Assembly: GCA_963795715.1 (NCBI GenBank)
Contig: CAWCIY010000003.1
Span: 868,001 to 932,000, forward strand
Length of the DNA: 64,000 bases
Reading direction: 5' to 3'
Source of the DNA: JAFEDN01 sp963795715
GTDB lineage: Bacteria; Pseudomonadota; Gammaproteobacteria; Coxiellales; Coxiellaceae
Shown piece after piece: positions 55,401-63,958 of this stretch (its first letter is position 1; each line of letters starts with the position of its first letter). The notes under the pieces are model-generated. The model did no database searches, was not told where the DNA came from, and was given only the letters and a program-made list of their open reading frames with translations. The position numbers and the translations under genes were made by a program.

Positions 55401-56975
55401 ATTATTAGCTATTTTCTGCAGCAGAAATTTAGTTATGTTAAAATGTCAAACTCTGAAAAAAATAAATTTTTTGAAAAACAAGAAAGATCAGAAAAATATA
55501 AGCTTTTATATGCCGTGCTGGTTTTAGGCTTGCCTGAAATTGGAGGTGATTTTTTACAATCTGTAACTGATATTTATAAGAAAAAACAGATATTCAATAA
55601 AAAGAATATTGTAAAAAACAAGAGTCTTACTGCCACCCTTTGGGAAATCTTTAGTTATGGATTAAATCCCACTTGGAATAGAAAATCTTATTTGTTACCT
55701 TTATTGGAAATCTTTGAGAATGATGAATTATGCCAAGAAATAAAATTAGAACAATTGTTTACCGATTTATTCTTATTTTTTAAATTGACTAATGATTTGG
55801 ATAAGTATATTCCTATTTATCTTTTCTTATTAAAAGAATCGACTAGGAAATTAAAGTTGTCATTTATCCGTTATTTTTTAAACAATAATGATATTATTCA
55901 AGAGTTAGTTTCTCAGATTTTGCCGGGAGAGGAAGTGCTAAGGGAGACGATTCAAGACAAAACTGCCGGTTATTATCCATACATGGCTGATTTTACTTTG
56001 TATTCTGAACCAATTGATTTTACGTCTTTAAACTTCTGTATTGCTACTGAAAATAAACATGCCATTAATTCCTTAAAAACTGCAAAAAAAATCATCAATA
56101 CTATTTCTAATGCTTTTGCAACTTTACAAGTCACTGAACAATGCGAAATTATTGAAAATTTATTTCCTGGTAAAATTACGGTTTATAAAAAAAATGAAAT
56201 AGATTTTTTAGAATTTGAAACAAAGCAAAGTACCCAATTTACAAATTTTTCCGAGGAAGGGAAAAATTTAACTGCCAAAAAAATATCCGTAGATATAGCT
56301 TTGCAGCAATCAGAAAAATTTAAAGAAACAAGCAAGAATGATCGATTATTTAGTTTTCATATTAGTTTAATTTTTTTACGTGTTCTAACAATACGTTTAA
56401 ACAATTTATATATTGTCGCTTTCGAAAATCCTTCTAGTGAGATAGTTGATGTTTATAATTCTGGATTAAAAATTATCAAAAAATTTTTAAAAACATATCT
56501 TTTCCAAAATATAAGAATTTTAAAATTTTTGGATTGGATTGATGAAACCTCCGGAAACTTTTTTTATTCCTACTACTTAAGACTTTATTTTGTTAAATAT
56601 TTTGCTTCTTATATTGATTTGTTGCCTACTAAAATAGTAAATGGAATTTTAGAAAAAGGTATTAATTATTTTAATCAAATCCAGACGCTTGAAAATGATT
56701 TTGAAGTAGAGCTTATTTTATCGGAACTTATTAAAGTTATTCCAGAGTCATCTAATGGTTATATTGATGTACTTAATATTATAACCACAATGCTTAAGCG
56801 GGTATTTGAAAAATGGGATTTTGAGCAAACAGTAGTTTCTACTGAAGCTTTAAAAAGAAAAAAAGACCATATAAATAAAGGTGATATTATTTCAGACTAT
56901 ATTGATTATAGTATTTATGATCCACGTCGTCTTATCGGGAAGTCCGCTTATGTAACTATAAATTTCAAATTTTAG
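52407..56975 (+). CDS. Very large hypothetical protein, 1522 aa
   Basis: No family is recognised. AAGGA precedes ATG 52407. The protein is very rich in Lys, Leu, Ile, Asn and Phe, almost wholly helical by eye, and has no signal peptide or clear membrane helix. Helix pairs such as HLTATYLNPALQHFLKLLDS and NFYMAYYFLSEITNL, repeated at irregular spacing, suggest a HEAT/TPR-like solenoid. A central acidic, Ser-rich stretch (about residues 970-1000, NENIENEPSSITVRTSSPDD) separates two halves. The C-terminus ends RLIGKSAYVTINFKF. Very low G+C compared with neighbours. Likely a host-interaction protein, but this is a guess from composition and context. Confidence 0.65.
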   Translation: MKGLLTTNKPRATGPKEAKCLPGLQRVYDAKLKATLSCLKFLHEDQTVYAIKVWMQVAKNDVNTARALAIDIQKKLMEEKKQAKHLVEGYNRVSHLIHSKPHLTATYLNPALQHFLKLLDSENFYMAYYFLSEITNLDFLLLIMNRLRQPDVQKFNLFIYYILRLLVDNFLPEIHLEDKRKFENKLLIFAIKKIDFSADFLEWTEEWKFTKRNKKILEIFLELYEKKQPLQPLQINKYSGAHATCLDYLFKQQSAEMKIDNKVVIASKIKNLMSLPPTSHAIQRELNWLLHENNNSFMSQFFMWSFPTAIRKSNDPGNSAFFHWLNRSQNASLIPNGVINDEIKNLAGINEFDTACRGVILYQNLHHQRLSKELATIWINQVIESKEPCKIIRAYKNICINIMEISFIKVMLFNDLYALFFQYESSEKIITAEKDDLSEDCKEGFIGYKDSVIPLNLKKIDNIVSPNKVKLAADFSLFQEVNETFNTCQEYLNNNKVNLVTAVDAFSSNHKSKYKKILNIYRLIEIVDWINFWFSDLSLKDKIKKDYLYLEFYELLYFVHINLTKLPPYQNNWIEFEEADRDCKYDNESEINLFSKATEFFCNLELSRQKEVLKLLFSKNDNLFLASLFLSQITMPNFDTLLKEGCEIFKEFQELFWLLPIEKHNEFIYFHNFLNAPKAYIKQIQKQLVKVISFSKISLKFQQLESKCPWRIADVNKLIDSSKKKKSINDHPAVRPLVSYEVFASQADIAAKILTPAFVYPTKHLYCNSIRVLMLMKWPLAVPLIKGNPSDDLFNRIFLTTQRLSKTNEKLQIHCEVLFFLITAQENEISKDEKEYIYSLLFKYILLKEIDLLTDILISILIKMLDLYDKDSPPQVLKVLYINIVHFFQKIPCGKLENVLKVNKRLQSILKAIDQIFDHKIWHMAEIIYTNIFSTWNLPFSGSYASLLTVRPAWLKDGIAEINENIENEPSSITVRTSSPDDLGGIDSKQNQGKEEKSIISYFLQQKFSYVKMSNSEKNKFFEKQERSEKYKLLYAVLVLGLPEIGGDFLQSVTDIYKKKQIFNKKNIVKNKSLTATLWEIFSYGLNPTWNRKSYLLPLLEIFENDELCQEIKLEQLFTDLFLFFKLTNDLDKYIPIYLFLLKESTRKLKLSFIRYFLNNNDIIQELVSQILPGEEVLRETIQDKTAGYYPYMADFTLYSEPIDFTSLNFCIATENKHAINSLKTAKKIINTISNAFATLQVTEQCEIIENLFPGKITVYKKNEIDFLEFETKQSTQFTNFSEEGKNLTAKKISVDIALQQSEKFKETSKNDRLFSFHISLIFLRVLTIRLNNLYIVAFENPSSEIVDVYNSGLKIIKKFLKTYLFQNIRILKFLDWIDETSGNFFYSYYLRLYFVKYFASYIDLLPTKIVNGILEKGINYFNQIQTLENDFEVELILSELIKVIPESSNGYIDVLNIITTMLKRVFEKWDFEQTVVSTEALKRKKDHINKGDIISDYIDYSIYDPRRLIGKSAYVTINFKF

Positions 56976-57300
56976 TATCATCTCAAAGTATTGTGATTTA
57001 TGCCTAAACTGAATTTCTCAAGACTTTGTTTTTTTCTTATTGCTTTTTTTTCATTTTCTGCTGCGGGACATCCGAATGATACAAAGCTTTTTATACCAAT
57101 GGAGTTGCTTTTTAGGACGAGCTGGATAACATTGCGCCCCTTTTGAGAGGGGCTGGGCAAAATAGTAAAAACCTGGCAAATGCTATCTAAAAATATTTAG
57201 AATAGCTAGCTTACGCTTAGGAAAAAATAGTATTTGTTAGAATTTCTAACATATCTTTCAAGAAATGCTAACTTTTTTCTTTTAAAACTAGTGATATAAT
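56976..57300. other. Intergenic stretch before MITE-1 copy
   Basis: No convincing gene. It holds a GCCCCTTTT-GAGAGGGGC hairpin at 57136-57153, possibly the transcript end of the large gene. The last five bases, ATAAT, are the target duplication of the MITE that follows. Confidence 0.4.
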
Positions 57301-57478
57301 CCTAAATTAATCAGTTGCCACCGTATCGAGAAGACCCAGTGCGCTGAAGATTGAGGCTTTTTTGTGGATTTTTTCCTGAAGCCGTACTCATCCGTACGGT
57401 GAAGGAAAAAATCCACAAAAAAGCCTCAAGATTCAGTGCAATAGGTCTTCGCAGTAGGTGGCAACTGATTAATTTAGG
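57301..57478. repeat. MITE-1, complete copy before the FUSC-like gene
   Basis: 178 bp, same ends and length as 33371-33548 with only a few substitutions (TATCG for TAACG, CCCAG for CCTAG, ATCCG for CTCCG and TCCACA for TTCACA). It is flanked by the 5-bp direct duplication ATAAT (57296-57300 and 57479-57483). It ends 11 bp before the next start codon, and its terminal TTTAGG is the only SD-like sequence there. Confidence 0.93.
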
Positions 57479-57489
57479 ATAATATATCC

Positions 57490-58503
57490 ATGTCTAAAGA
57501 AATGTTAAAAATACTAAATAAAGAAGTGTATTGGAAGGTCCTGGCCAAGGCGCTGTTGGCTTTATTGCCGATTGCTGTCAGCTACCTGTGGACCCGCAAT
57601 GCGATGTTTTGGAATATTGGTTTAGTTACAATTTCTTTAGGCATCGGTGCTGAACGCTTAAAACTGGGGGTAGTGGCAATTTCTTTGCATTTTTTGTTAA
57701 TTGCCATTTGCTTTACAATTTTATTTTTCGCCTTTTTATCTCCATATATTTTTGTATTAACCTGTGCCGGAATGGCGTTTGCGACCATTTATTTTACTCG
57801 TCACGGTGCACAAATCCGCACGCTAGGTAATTATACTTTTATTCCTGCAGTATATTTGACTTGCGAATTACATGAACAAATTGCTCCAGCTGCAACCATT
57901 GCTACTTACAAGCAATTTATTGTATTGATGCCATTGGCATGGGTAATAACAGTCATGATCTACGGTTCATTACGGATGTTGAAGCGGCGGCCTTCTGACC
58001 CATCAAAAAAATGGGGGGAACCCGAAACACTATGGCTTGCTCCGGCAATCGCCATTTTCCTTGGAGTCACCGTAGCAGCCAGTTTTGTGATTTTTTTACA
58101 TCTTTCACGTGGCGAATGGGTTATCTGGTCAGTAGCCAGCGTGATTACGCTAGAATTCGCCAGTACTAGGAAGAAATTCAATGATCGGATGTTTGGTGCA
58201 TTCATTGGCGTTCCATTGGGGATTTTGGCTGCACAATTTGTTCCTAAGGTTGAGTTGATATATAGCATTGCAGCGTTAGGCATCATGCTAACTTTAGTCG
58301 CATTCAAACGCTATCGGCTGGCGTTTGGCTGTCGTTGTTTTTTGGTGGTATTCGCGGCTTATATTGCTTCGGCGACACCAACCATTGCTATAGAACGAAT
58401 TGCTAATGTTTTTCTTGGCGGAACCATTGGTTTAATTGCTGTGTATGTGACAGGATTAATTTTGACTAAGGTGTCTTTAAAACAAAATAGAGGTAATATA
58501 TGA
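57490..58503 (+). CDS. FUSC-like inner-membrane protein
   Basis: 337 aa with about ten hydrophobic helices in two blocks (residues 15-165 and 185-330) linked by a basic cytosolic segment (LRMLKRRPSDPSKKWG). The second block carries SRGEWVIWSVASVITLEFASTRKKFNDRMFGAF, close to the FUSC motif seen in YccS/AaeB-type efflux or fusaric-acid-resistance proteins (WA..T...V......T...R..G...G). The long soluble domain of AaeB is absent. The stop overlaps the next (broken) gene by 4 bp. Confidence 0.75.
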   Translation: MSKEMLKILNKEVYWKVLAKALLALLPIAVSYLWTRNAMFWNIGLVTISLGIGAERLKLGVVAISLHFLLIAICFTILFFAFLSPYIFVLTCAGMAFATIYFTRHGAQIRTLGNYTFIPAVYLTCELHEQIAPAATIATYKQFIVLMPLAWVITVMIYGSLRMLKRRPSDPSKKWGEPETLWLAPAIAIFLGVTVAASFVIFLHLSRGEWVIWSVASVITLEFASTRKKFNDRMFGAFIGVPLGILAAQFVPKVELIYSIAALGIMLTLVAFKRYRLAFGCRCFLVVFAAYIASATPTIAIERIANVFLGGTIGLIAVYVTGLILTKVSLKQNRGNI

Positions 58504-58758
58504 AGCTGACAAATACATGGGTTAAAGAATTGTTTGCAAATTTGGAAAATGGCCAACGCGATGCGTTTTTTCAGCATGTTGCTGATAATGTGCGCTGGCA
58601 AGTAATGGGTACTCATTCTTTGGCAAGGATTGCTGGATAGTAAAATTTGAGGTGAAATGATTGTTGAAGTAACAGCGTATTTAGATTCAGCGCTGGTACA
58701 GCAATTTATTACAGAAAATGAATCTTTCATAAGAGTAACAGGAGAATGGCATGGGTAA
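58500..58758 (+). pseudogene. SnoaL-like protein, internally deleted
   Basis: Begins at ATG 58500, overlapping the FUSC stop: KELFANLENGQRDAFFQHVA then DNVRWQVMGTHSLA, the N-terminal half of a SnoaL/NTF2-like domain. After THSLA it runs into a stop (58638-58640). The C-terminal strand and helix IVEVTAYLDSALVQQFITEN reappear in another frame from about 58661 and end at 58758. Some 60 residues are missing, so the fold cannot form. Confidence 0.75.
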
Positions 58759-59335
58759 ACCTTGTTTATTGGTCATCGATTTTATCAATGATATTGTTCA
58801 TGAAAAGGGAAAGGCGCCGAGTTGTGCGGGTTTTGTGCAAGAACACGATGTTCTGGCCAAAGCCAATGCGGCGATTAAAATAGCTCGTGAACATGATTGG
58901 CTAATAATTTTCGTGAAAGTGGCATTCAGTCAAAACTATCTGGAAATTCCCAGTCATTCACCGGTTTTTCGTTCTGCGCCAACTAAAGGCGCCTTTAAAT
59001 TGGGAGATTGGGGCACTGAATTTCACTCTGGTTTAGAATATCAATCTACTGATCCTGTTATTGTCAAGCCGCGCGTGAGTGCATTTTATGCCACACCGTT
59101 GGAAGCTTATCTTCGCGCCCAGCAAATAGATACTTTGATCATTAGCGGTGTCTCTACTAATAACGCGGTACAAGCTACGGCGCGTGATGGCCATGACCGC
59201 GATTATCGAATTATCATTTTAAAAGATGCTTGTGGTGCAATGAATCAACAGATCCACGATAATACCTTGGGTTTATTAGAACATCTGGCAACAGTAACTA
59301 CTGTTGATCAAGTGCTCAGTAAAGTACTTTGCTAG
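58751..59335 (+). CDS. Isochorismatase-family protein lacking the catalytic Cys
   Basis: 194 aa. LLVIDFINDIV supplies the conserved Asp, VIVKPRVSAFYATPL the Lys. The third position of the triad, normally Cys in G..TN.CV, is Ala139 in GVSTNNAVQATARDG. Nicotinamidases and other amidases of this fold need the Cys; true isochorismatases (EntB, PhzD) do without it. The protein may be an isochorismatase-like hydrolase, or catalytically altered. GGAG lies just before ATG 58751. In line with the FUSC and SnoaL genes; a divergently unrelated LysR gene follows. Confidence 0.85.
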   Translation: MGKPCLLVIDFINDIVHEKGKAPSCAGFVQEHDVLAKANAAIKIAREHDWLIIFVKVAFSQNYLEIPSHSPVFRSAPTKGAFKLGDWGTEFHSGLEYQSTDPVIVKPRVSAFYATPLEAYLRAQQIDTLIISGVSTNNAVQATARDGHDRDYRIIILKDACGAMNQQIHDNTLGLLEHLATVTTVDQVLSKVLC

Positions 59336-59369
59336 CGGCTTCTGACGAAGATATGTTAGAGTAACTAAC

Positions 59370-60278
59370 ATGCCTGCCATTAAAAAAAACCCACCTTTAA
59401 ATAGCTTAAAAGCTTTCGAAGCCACCGCTCGACATCTAAGTTTAGTCAAAGCCGCCAAAGAGTTACGAGTAACTCATTCCGCCGTTAGTCAGCAAATTAA
59501 ACTGTTAGAAGAATACTTAGAACTCAAGCTCATAGAGCGGCATAAAAGGAATATCAGACTTACTGAAATTGGCAGGAAATATGCAAAAGAATTAAATGCC
59601 GCATTTAGTATGATTCACGCCGCGACCGATCAACTTTTAAATACACAGATTATCACTATTAATATGCTAACAACTTTTGCGATGCGTTGGTTAATCCCAA
59701 GACTGGCGGAATTTCAGAGCCAACATCCCAATTTAGAAATTCGAATCTCTACACCGGGTCGGGAAATTGATTTTGAGCATGAATCTATCGATATGGCTAT
59801 TTATTATGGAAAAGGAAATTGGCCTGATCTTCATGTAGATTTTCTTTTTGATGAATACCTTGTCCCAGTGTGTGCCCCTAAACTGGCGCGAAACTTTAAA
59901 CAAATGAATTTGCAAAAAATTATCAATCATAATAATTTGATTTATGTGAAATCAGAAGAACGTGGCAGCGCATGGCAAATTTGGTGTAAAGCAATGGGAT
60001 TAACAAAGCCAAAATTATCTGGTAACATCCAGTTGCAAAATTCAATCCAAGCGATAGAAGCGGCAATTAATGGTCTAGGCATAACAATAGCCCCCGATTT
60101 TTTTATACAAGAAGAAATTAATACAGGCAGATTGGTGAAATTGACTGAGATAAAAATAAAATCACCAAATAGTTTTTACTTAGTTTGTTCAGAAGCCATG
60201 CTGAATCAAAAAAAAACCCAAGTCCTGCGGCAATGGTTGATGAGCGTAGTTAAAGAATTTCTAAATAATATAAATTAA
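59370..60278 (+). CDS. LysR-type transcriptional regulator, GcvA-like
   Basis: 302 aa. The N-terminal winged HTH is LNSLKAFEATARHLSLVKAA then KELRVTHSAVSQQIKLLEEY, with the PPLNSL..FE opening typical of the GcvA subgroup. The effector domain includes RWLIPRLAEFQSQHPNLEIR and AINGLGITIAPDFF. GcvA-like regulators control glycine cleavage or beta-lactamase genes; the target here is unknown. It probably acts on the upstream FUSC-isochorismatase group, or on the downstream gene 12 bp away. Confidence 0.9.
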   Translation: MPAIKKNPPLNSLKAFEATARHLSLVKAAKELRVTHSAVSQQIKLLEEYLELKLIERHKRNIRLTEIGRKYAKELNAAFSMIHAATDQLLNTQIITINMLTTFAMRWLIPRLAEFQSQHPNLEIRISTPGREIDFEHESIDMAIYYGKGNWPDLHVDFLFDEYLVPVCAPKLARNFKQMNLQKIINHNNLIYVKSEERGSAWQIWCKAMGLTKPKLSGNIQLQNSIQAIEAAINGLGITIAPDFFIQEEINTGRLVKLTEIKIKSPNSFYLVCSEAMLNQKKTQVLRQWLMSVVKEFLNNIN

Positions 60279-60290
60279 TAAGGATAAAAT

Positions 60291-62381
60291 ATGTCAAAAC
60301 AAGCGACTGTCACGCTCACTAATGATTTACTGAGAGATTTATTTTTTAATTCGCCTCTTCAAATAGGTAAAGAACTTGTGCGGAGACAAACTTATCCAGA
60401 GTATTATTCTCCTAAAGAACCTTTTTGTTTAACACCTATAGATTTTTCCAGTGGTGATAAATATCTAGAAGAACAAATTCAAAAGAAAGTACGTATTGCG
60501 CCTTCACACTTGGATATCTTAAATAAAAGTAAAGAACATGAGATTATTTCTAGGTTAGATTATTGGGTGGATTTTGTTAAAAAAATCTTGCCGACAATTA
60601 TCCATCCAGCTGTGTTACATGAATTGTTTTCTGCAAACATGATGATTAATATTATGGATTACAATTTAGCAACCAAAGTTAATCCTAAGCAAGTAGGTAA
60701 TATGTATGGAATGTATTTTGAAGAATTTAATGTGATCTTTCTATATCTTCCTACTTTTTGTACTGAAATTTTTGTCAAAGAAGTGCTGGTAAATGAATTA
60801 ATTGGTGCGATAGTATCGCATGTAAAAGAAAGGTCTGCTTATAATCCGCTTAAATTACCGGCATTCTCTCTAAAGAAATTATGGAAGCAGAGCCGGCATG
60901 CTTATACCATGGGTATGGCGCGCATTGAAACATTTGCTAGGTTATTAAGTTTATCTGGTGATTTAACACATACCGAACGTCATCAACTTAAAGGCTATTC
61001 GCAAATGATAGATCAGTTTTACCATCATCAGTACCATAATTGGTATCTATTTATCTCTAAGGAATTATTAACTGCCTTGGAGGCGACTGGACAATGGCAA
61101 AAACTAGATGATGGTTCTACCTGGCAGTTTATAACTGCAACAAAGAATGAAGTTAATAAAACATTTTACAGCGTCTTGTATGATCCTGATCCGAGAGAAC
61201 AAAGCTTTTTTGTTTATTATCAGCATGTATCCCCTCAAGAATTTAAGGAACAACCAAGTAAAGTGTTTGTTAACGATTTAATACCCAGCCATTTTAGGCA
61301 TGGTGATCCTTTTTCTGTAAAAGTCAAAAAAGAAAAAAAGAATTTTCCTTTGCAGTTATATTTGTTAGAAGAAGCCTTCAGCGAAATTTTTGAATATGGC
61401 ATGCCTATAATGCTAAAGTTCTTTCCTGAATTATGCCGGCTTTATTCTTCATTTTTTTGCTTACCAGACCGTAGTTTTTGCGATTCAAGCGCTTATCCTG
61501 TAGTTGAGATTGTTTCAAATAAAAGTACTCTTAATCAAAATATAAACCCGGTTCCTGCGGCGTCGGGTCAAATTAAACTACCCGCAGTGAAAGCTAAAAT
61601 CCATGGTTCTAAATCTTATGAGTTTGTGCAGGCTCCATTGGTATTAGCAACATCTCCGGCAGAGGGTAGCAGTACTACTGCTTATTGCGCTACACGGGTA
61701 GATGGTTCTTTATTTTGCTCCACCCCGCACGGAGTAATTGATGTATTTCCCAAGAATTTTTCAGATGGGTCGTTGAAACCGCAAGATCTGAGTCATGATA
61801 CATATGACTTTAAAACCTGTCGTACTGTGGATAATAATGGCCCTTCTGTTTTTTGTGAAGGGAAAAAAACCAATCTAATGTTTAAAGCCAAGTTTTGTGC
61901 CCCCTTGTTTGCACAACTAGATGGCCAACTGCTGTTATTACAAGTAGTGCTACACTTTATTTTTACTGGGGAAAAAGCTGAAGAAAAAGCCAGTCCGCAA
62001 CCCACTGCGCAACGAGTTATAAATCCATCAGTATTGAAGAAGCAGTTATCCTGCTTGACAGTTAGATTAGAAAAAAGTTTGCCAAAGCAACAGCGCAGTG
62101 GTTTTGAATTTGCTTTAAAAGAGCAATCCAATATGTTAGAAGAAATTATGGAATCACAGCCGGTGGACACTCTTGCCTTAAGTGAACTCGCCGAAGATAT
62201 CAGTCAATTGGATGCAGAAATTACTGAAGCGGCAAGAGATAATGGACATTCAAACTCTACTGTTCATGTTATTGCTGTACCCACACAGGTAGCGTTAAGC
62301 CAACTTTCTTTTCTACGTAATGGGACACTCAGGAATCCAGCTTTATTATCTAACAAATCTATTTTAAGTTTAGAAGGGTGA
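60291..62381 (+). CDS. Hypothetical protein, 696 aa
   Basis: No recognised family. It starts 12 bp after the LysR stop with AAGGA upstream (AATAAGGATAAAATATG). Residues 1-330 are globular, followed by a Ser/Thr/Pro linker, a Cys-containing region (about 470-545: AYCATRV, LFCSTPHG, VFCEGKK) and a helical C-terminus. Residues 139-178 (GMYFEEFNVIFLYL, EIFVKEVLVNELIGAIVSH) align by eye with the metallopeptidase segment of the protein at 27699 (GAYFQKHTIYI...STLHELVHHII), but the zinc His are replaced by N168 and G172. It may be an inactive relative. No signal peptide. Confidence 0.6.
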   Translation: MSKQATVTLTNDLLRDLFFNSPLQIGKELVRRQTYPEYYSPKEPFCLTPIDFSSGDKYLEEQIQKKVRIAPSHLDILNKSKEHEIISRLDYWVDFVKKILPTIIHPAVLHELFSANMMINIMDYNLATKVNPKQVGNMYGMYFEEFNVIFLYLPTFCTEIFVKEVLVNELIGAIVSHVKERSAYNPLKLPAFSLKKLWKQSRHAYTMGMARIETFARLLSLSGDLTHTERHQLKGYSQMIDQFYHHQYHNWYLFISKELLTALEATGQWQKLDDGSTWQFITATKNEVNKTFYSVLYDPDPREQSFFVYYQHVSPQEFKEQPSKVFVNDLIPSHFRHGDPFSVKVKKEKKNFPLQLYLLEEAFSEIFEYGMPIMLKFFPELCRLYSSFFCLPDRSFCDSSAYPVVEIVSNKSTLNQNINPVPAASGQIKLPAVKAKIHGSKSYEFVQAPLVLATSPAEGSSTTAYCATRVDGSLFCSTPHGVIDVFPKNFSDGSLKPQDLSHDTYDFKTCRTVDNNGPSVFCEGKKTNLMFKAKFCAPLFAQLDGQLLLLQVVLHFIFTGEKAEEKASPQPTAQRVINPSVLKKQLSCLTVRLEKSLPKQQRSGFEFALKEQSNMLEEIMESQPVDTLALSELAEDISQLDAEITEAARDNGHSNSTVHVIAVPTQVALSQLSFLRNGTLRNPALLSNKSILSLEG

Positions 62382-62395
62382 ATCGTTATTAGCCG

Positions 62396-63625
62396 CTATT
62401 GAGTGCTACGCTTGTGCTCACACCTTGCTGTCTGAAATTTGTAAAATAACATCACTATTAAGGTAATGGCCCCCAAAATGATCATGGTGATGGATAAGGG
62501 CAAAGTGGAGTTGACAGGCCAGTGCATGATATAGCCTCCCAGCCAAGCGGCAAAGAAAAATTGAAGACATCCTGCCATTGCAGCAGCGGATCCTGCGATT
62601 TCACCGAATTGCTCCATAGCTCCGGCCAGTCCTGCTCCCATCATAAAAGATCCACCGACGCCGGCCATCATGCAGGGCAATAGAAACTGAGCAGCAGTGA
62701 CTCCGTTGAAGTAAAACCAAATAAACATTAATATTCCAGCAGAAAATAGTATGGCGTTACCAAATAGTACAGTTTTCAATACTCCGATTCGTCCTGAAAT
62801 TTTCCCGCAAATTAAACTACCGAGAAAAAATGTTGCGCCGATGGTAAAAAAATAATAGCCAAAATCTTTAACAGGAACATGTAATAATTTGATTATAATG
62901 TAAGGAGAGCTTGAAAAGAACACGAAAAACATCAGTAAGCCTGCGGTAGAACACAAGGAGTAAGACAGAAAATTAAAATTTTTGAGTATATTCCAATACC
63001 GTAAAAAAATACTAGAATCTAATTTAACGCGTTTCTCTATAGGTAAAGTTTCTTGTATTTTACAAATGGCCACAATAAAAATGATCACGCTCATCACAGA
63101 TAAAAAAATGAATCCTGCTCGCCAATTAAACCATTGCAGTAGATAGCTGCCTATGATGGGAGCAAAAAGCGGTGACATACCAACGCCACAATTCAGAAAG
63201 CTATATACTTTTGCTGCATCATTGCCGGTATATTGGTCCCGTACAATCGCAAAAGCGGTTACCAGCATGCCGCATCCGCCAAAGGATTGGATCGCACGGG
63301 CTATGATCAATACACTGATGTTATTAGCAGAAGCGCAAAGACTGGAGCCTACAATAAAAAAAACTATGCTCCATAATACTGTCAACTTTCTTCCGTATCG
63401 ATCGCTGATGGGGCCTATTAACAACTGCCCTAAACCTGTTACAAACATAAAAACACTGAGCGTTAACTGGATATTGTCTTGGCTGGTGTGTAACAGTTCC
63501 TTCATTGCTGGAACGGCTGGAATATAGATATCCATAGCAAAAGCAAAGCTAAAAACTAGCGGGGATAATAACAAAACGGTTGTGAGGACTTTGTTTTTTT
63601 TCATTACTTTCTCAAAAAAAGACAT
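62396..63625 (-). CDS. Bcr/CflA-family multidrug efflux MFS transporter
   Basis: 409 aa, 12 membrane helices. DIYIPAVPAMKELLHTSQ in the first loop, GLGQLLIGPISDRYGRKLTVL (motif A), ARAIQSFGGCGMLVTAFAIVRDQ (motif C-like) and GVGMSPLFAPIIGSYLLQW are diagnostic of the DHA1 Bcr/CflA group (drug:H+ antiport). Two starts are possible: 63625 or ATG 63604 (MKKNKVL). The second has a GAGAAAG six bases upstream and may be the true one. Confidence 0.92.
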   Translation of the reverse strand: MSFFEKVMKKNKVLTTVLLLSPLVFSFAFAMDIYIPAVPAMKELLHTSQDNIQLTLSVFMFVTGLGQLLIGPISDRYGRKLTVLWSIVFFIVGSSLCASANNISVLIIARAIQSFGGCGMLVTAFAIVRDQYTGNDAAKVYSFLNCGVGMSPLFAPIIGSYLLQWFNWRAGFIFLSVMSVIIFIVAICKIQETLPIEKRVKLDSSIFLRYWNILKNFNFLSYSLCSTAGLLMFFVFFSSSPYIIIKLLHVPVKDFGYYFFTIGATFFLGSLICGKISGRIGVLKTVLFGNAILFSAGILMFIWFYFNGVTAAQFLLPCMMAGVGGSFMMGAGLAGAMEQFGEIAGSAAAMAGCLQFFFAAWLGGYIMHWPVNSTLPLSITMIILGAITLIVMLFYKFQTARCEHKRSTQ

Positions 63626-63745
63626 TATTTCACTAAAAACTAATAACTGTCCACTATGGGCTTGTGCAAAAATAACTTACTTTGCAAGACAAAACTAGAA
63701 TGAACATGGCTAACCCCTTCTATCTTAGAACATCTCATTCCCGCT

Positions 63746-63958
63746 GTGTCCAAAAAAGTTGACTTCGGAGATGGAAAAGGATTTATTACTCATCTAGTGA
63801 ATGAGTTTGGATTAGATTTATTATGTCATATTAGAGGTGATTTAGAACAACGTAGAGATATAGCTATATTGGCTATTGATGAGTTACTACAACAAAAAAA
63901 TCATTTTCCCGCATATCTTTGCCGAAGCAGATATGCGGGTTGCATGAAAAGTTTTTAA
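63746..63958 (+). CDS. Small ORF of unknown function, 70 aa
   Basis: GTG 63746 without SD. It codes KKVDFGDGKGFITHLVNEFGL, then DLLCHIRGDLEQRRDIAILAI-type sequence that looks like real protein (one helix pair), but no family is recognised. The last 20 residues are encoded by a palindrome (CCCGCATATCT at 63908-63918 with AGATATGCGGG at 63929-63939), so the natural C-terminus is probably lost. Possibly a gene remnant. Confidence 0.35.
   Translation: MSKKVDFGDGKGFITHLVNEFGLDLLCHIRGDLEQRRDIAILAIDELLQQKNHFPAYLCRSRYAGCMKSF

Noticed and set aside
56978..57160. 60-codon minus-strand frame after the large gene
   Set aside because: Low-complexity, no SD, and overlaps a hairpin; no protein features.
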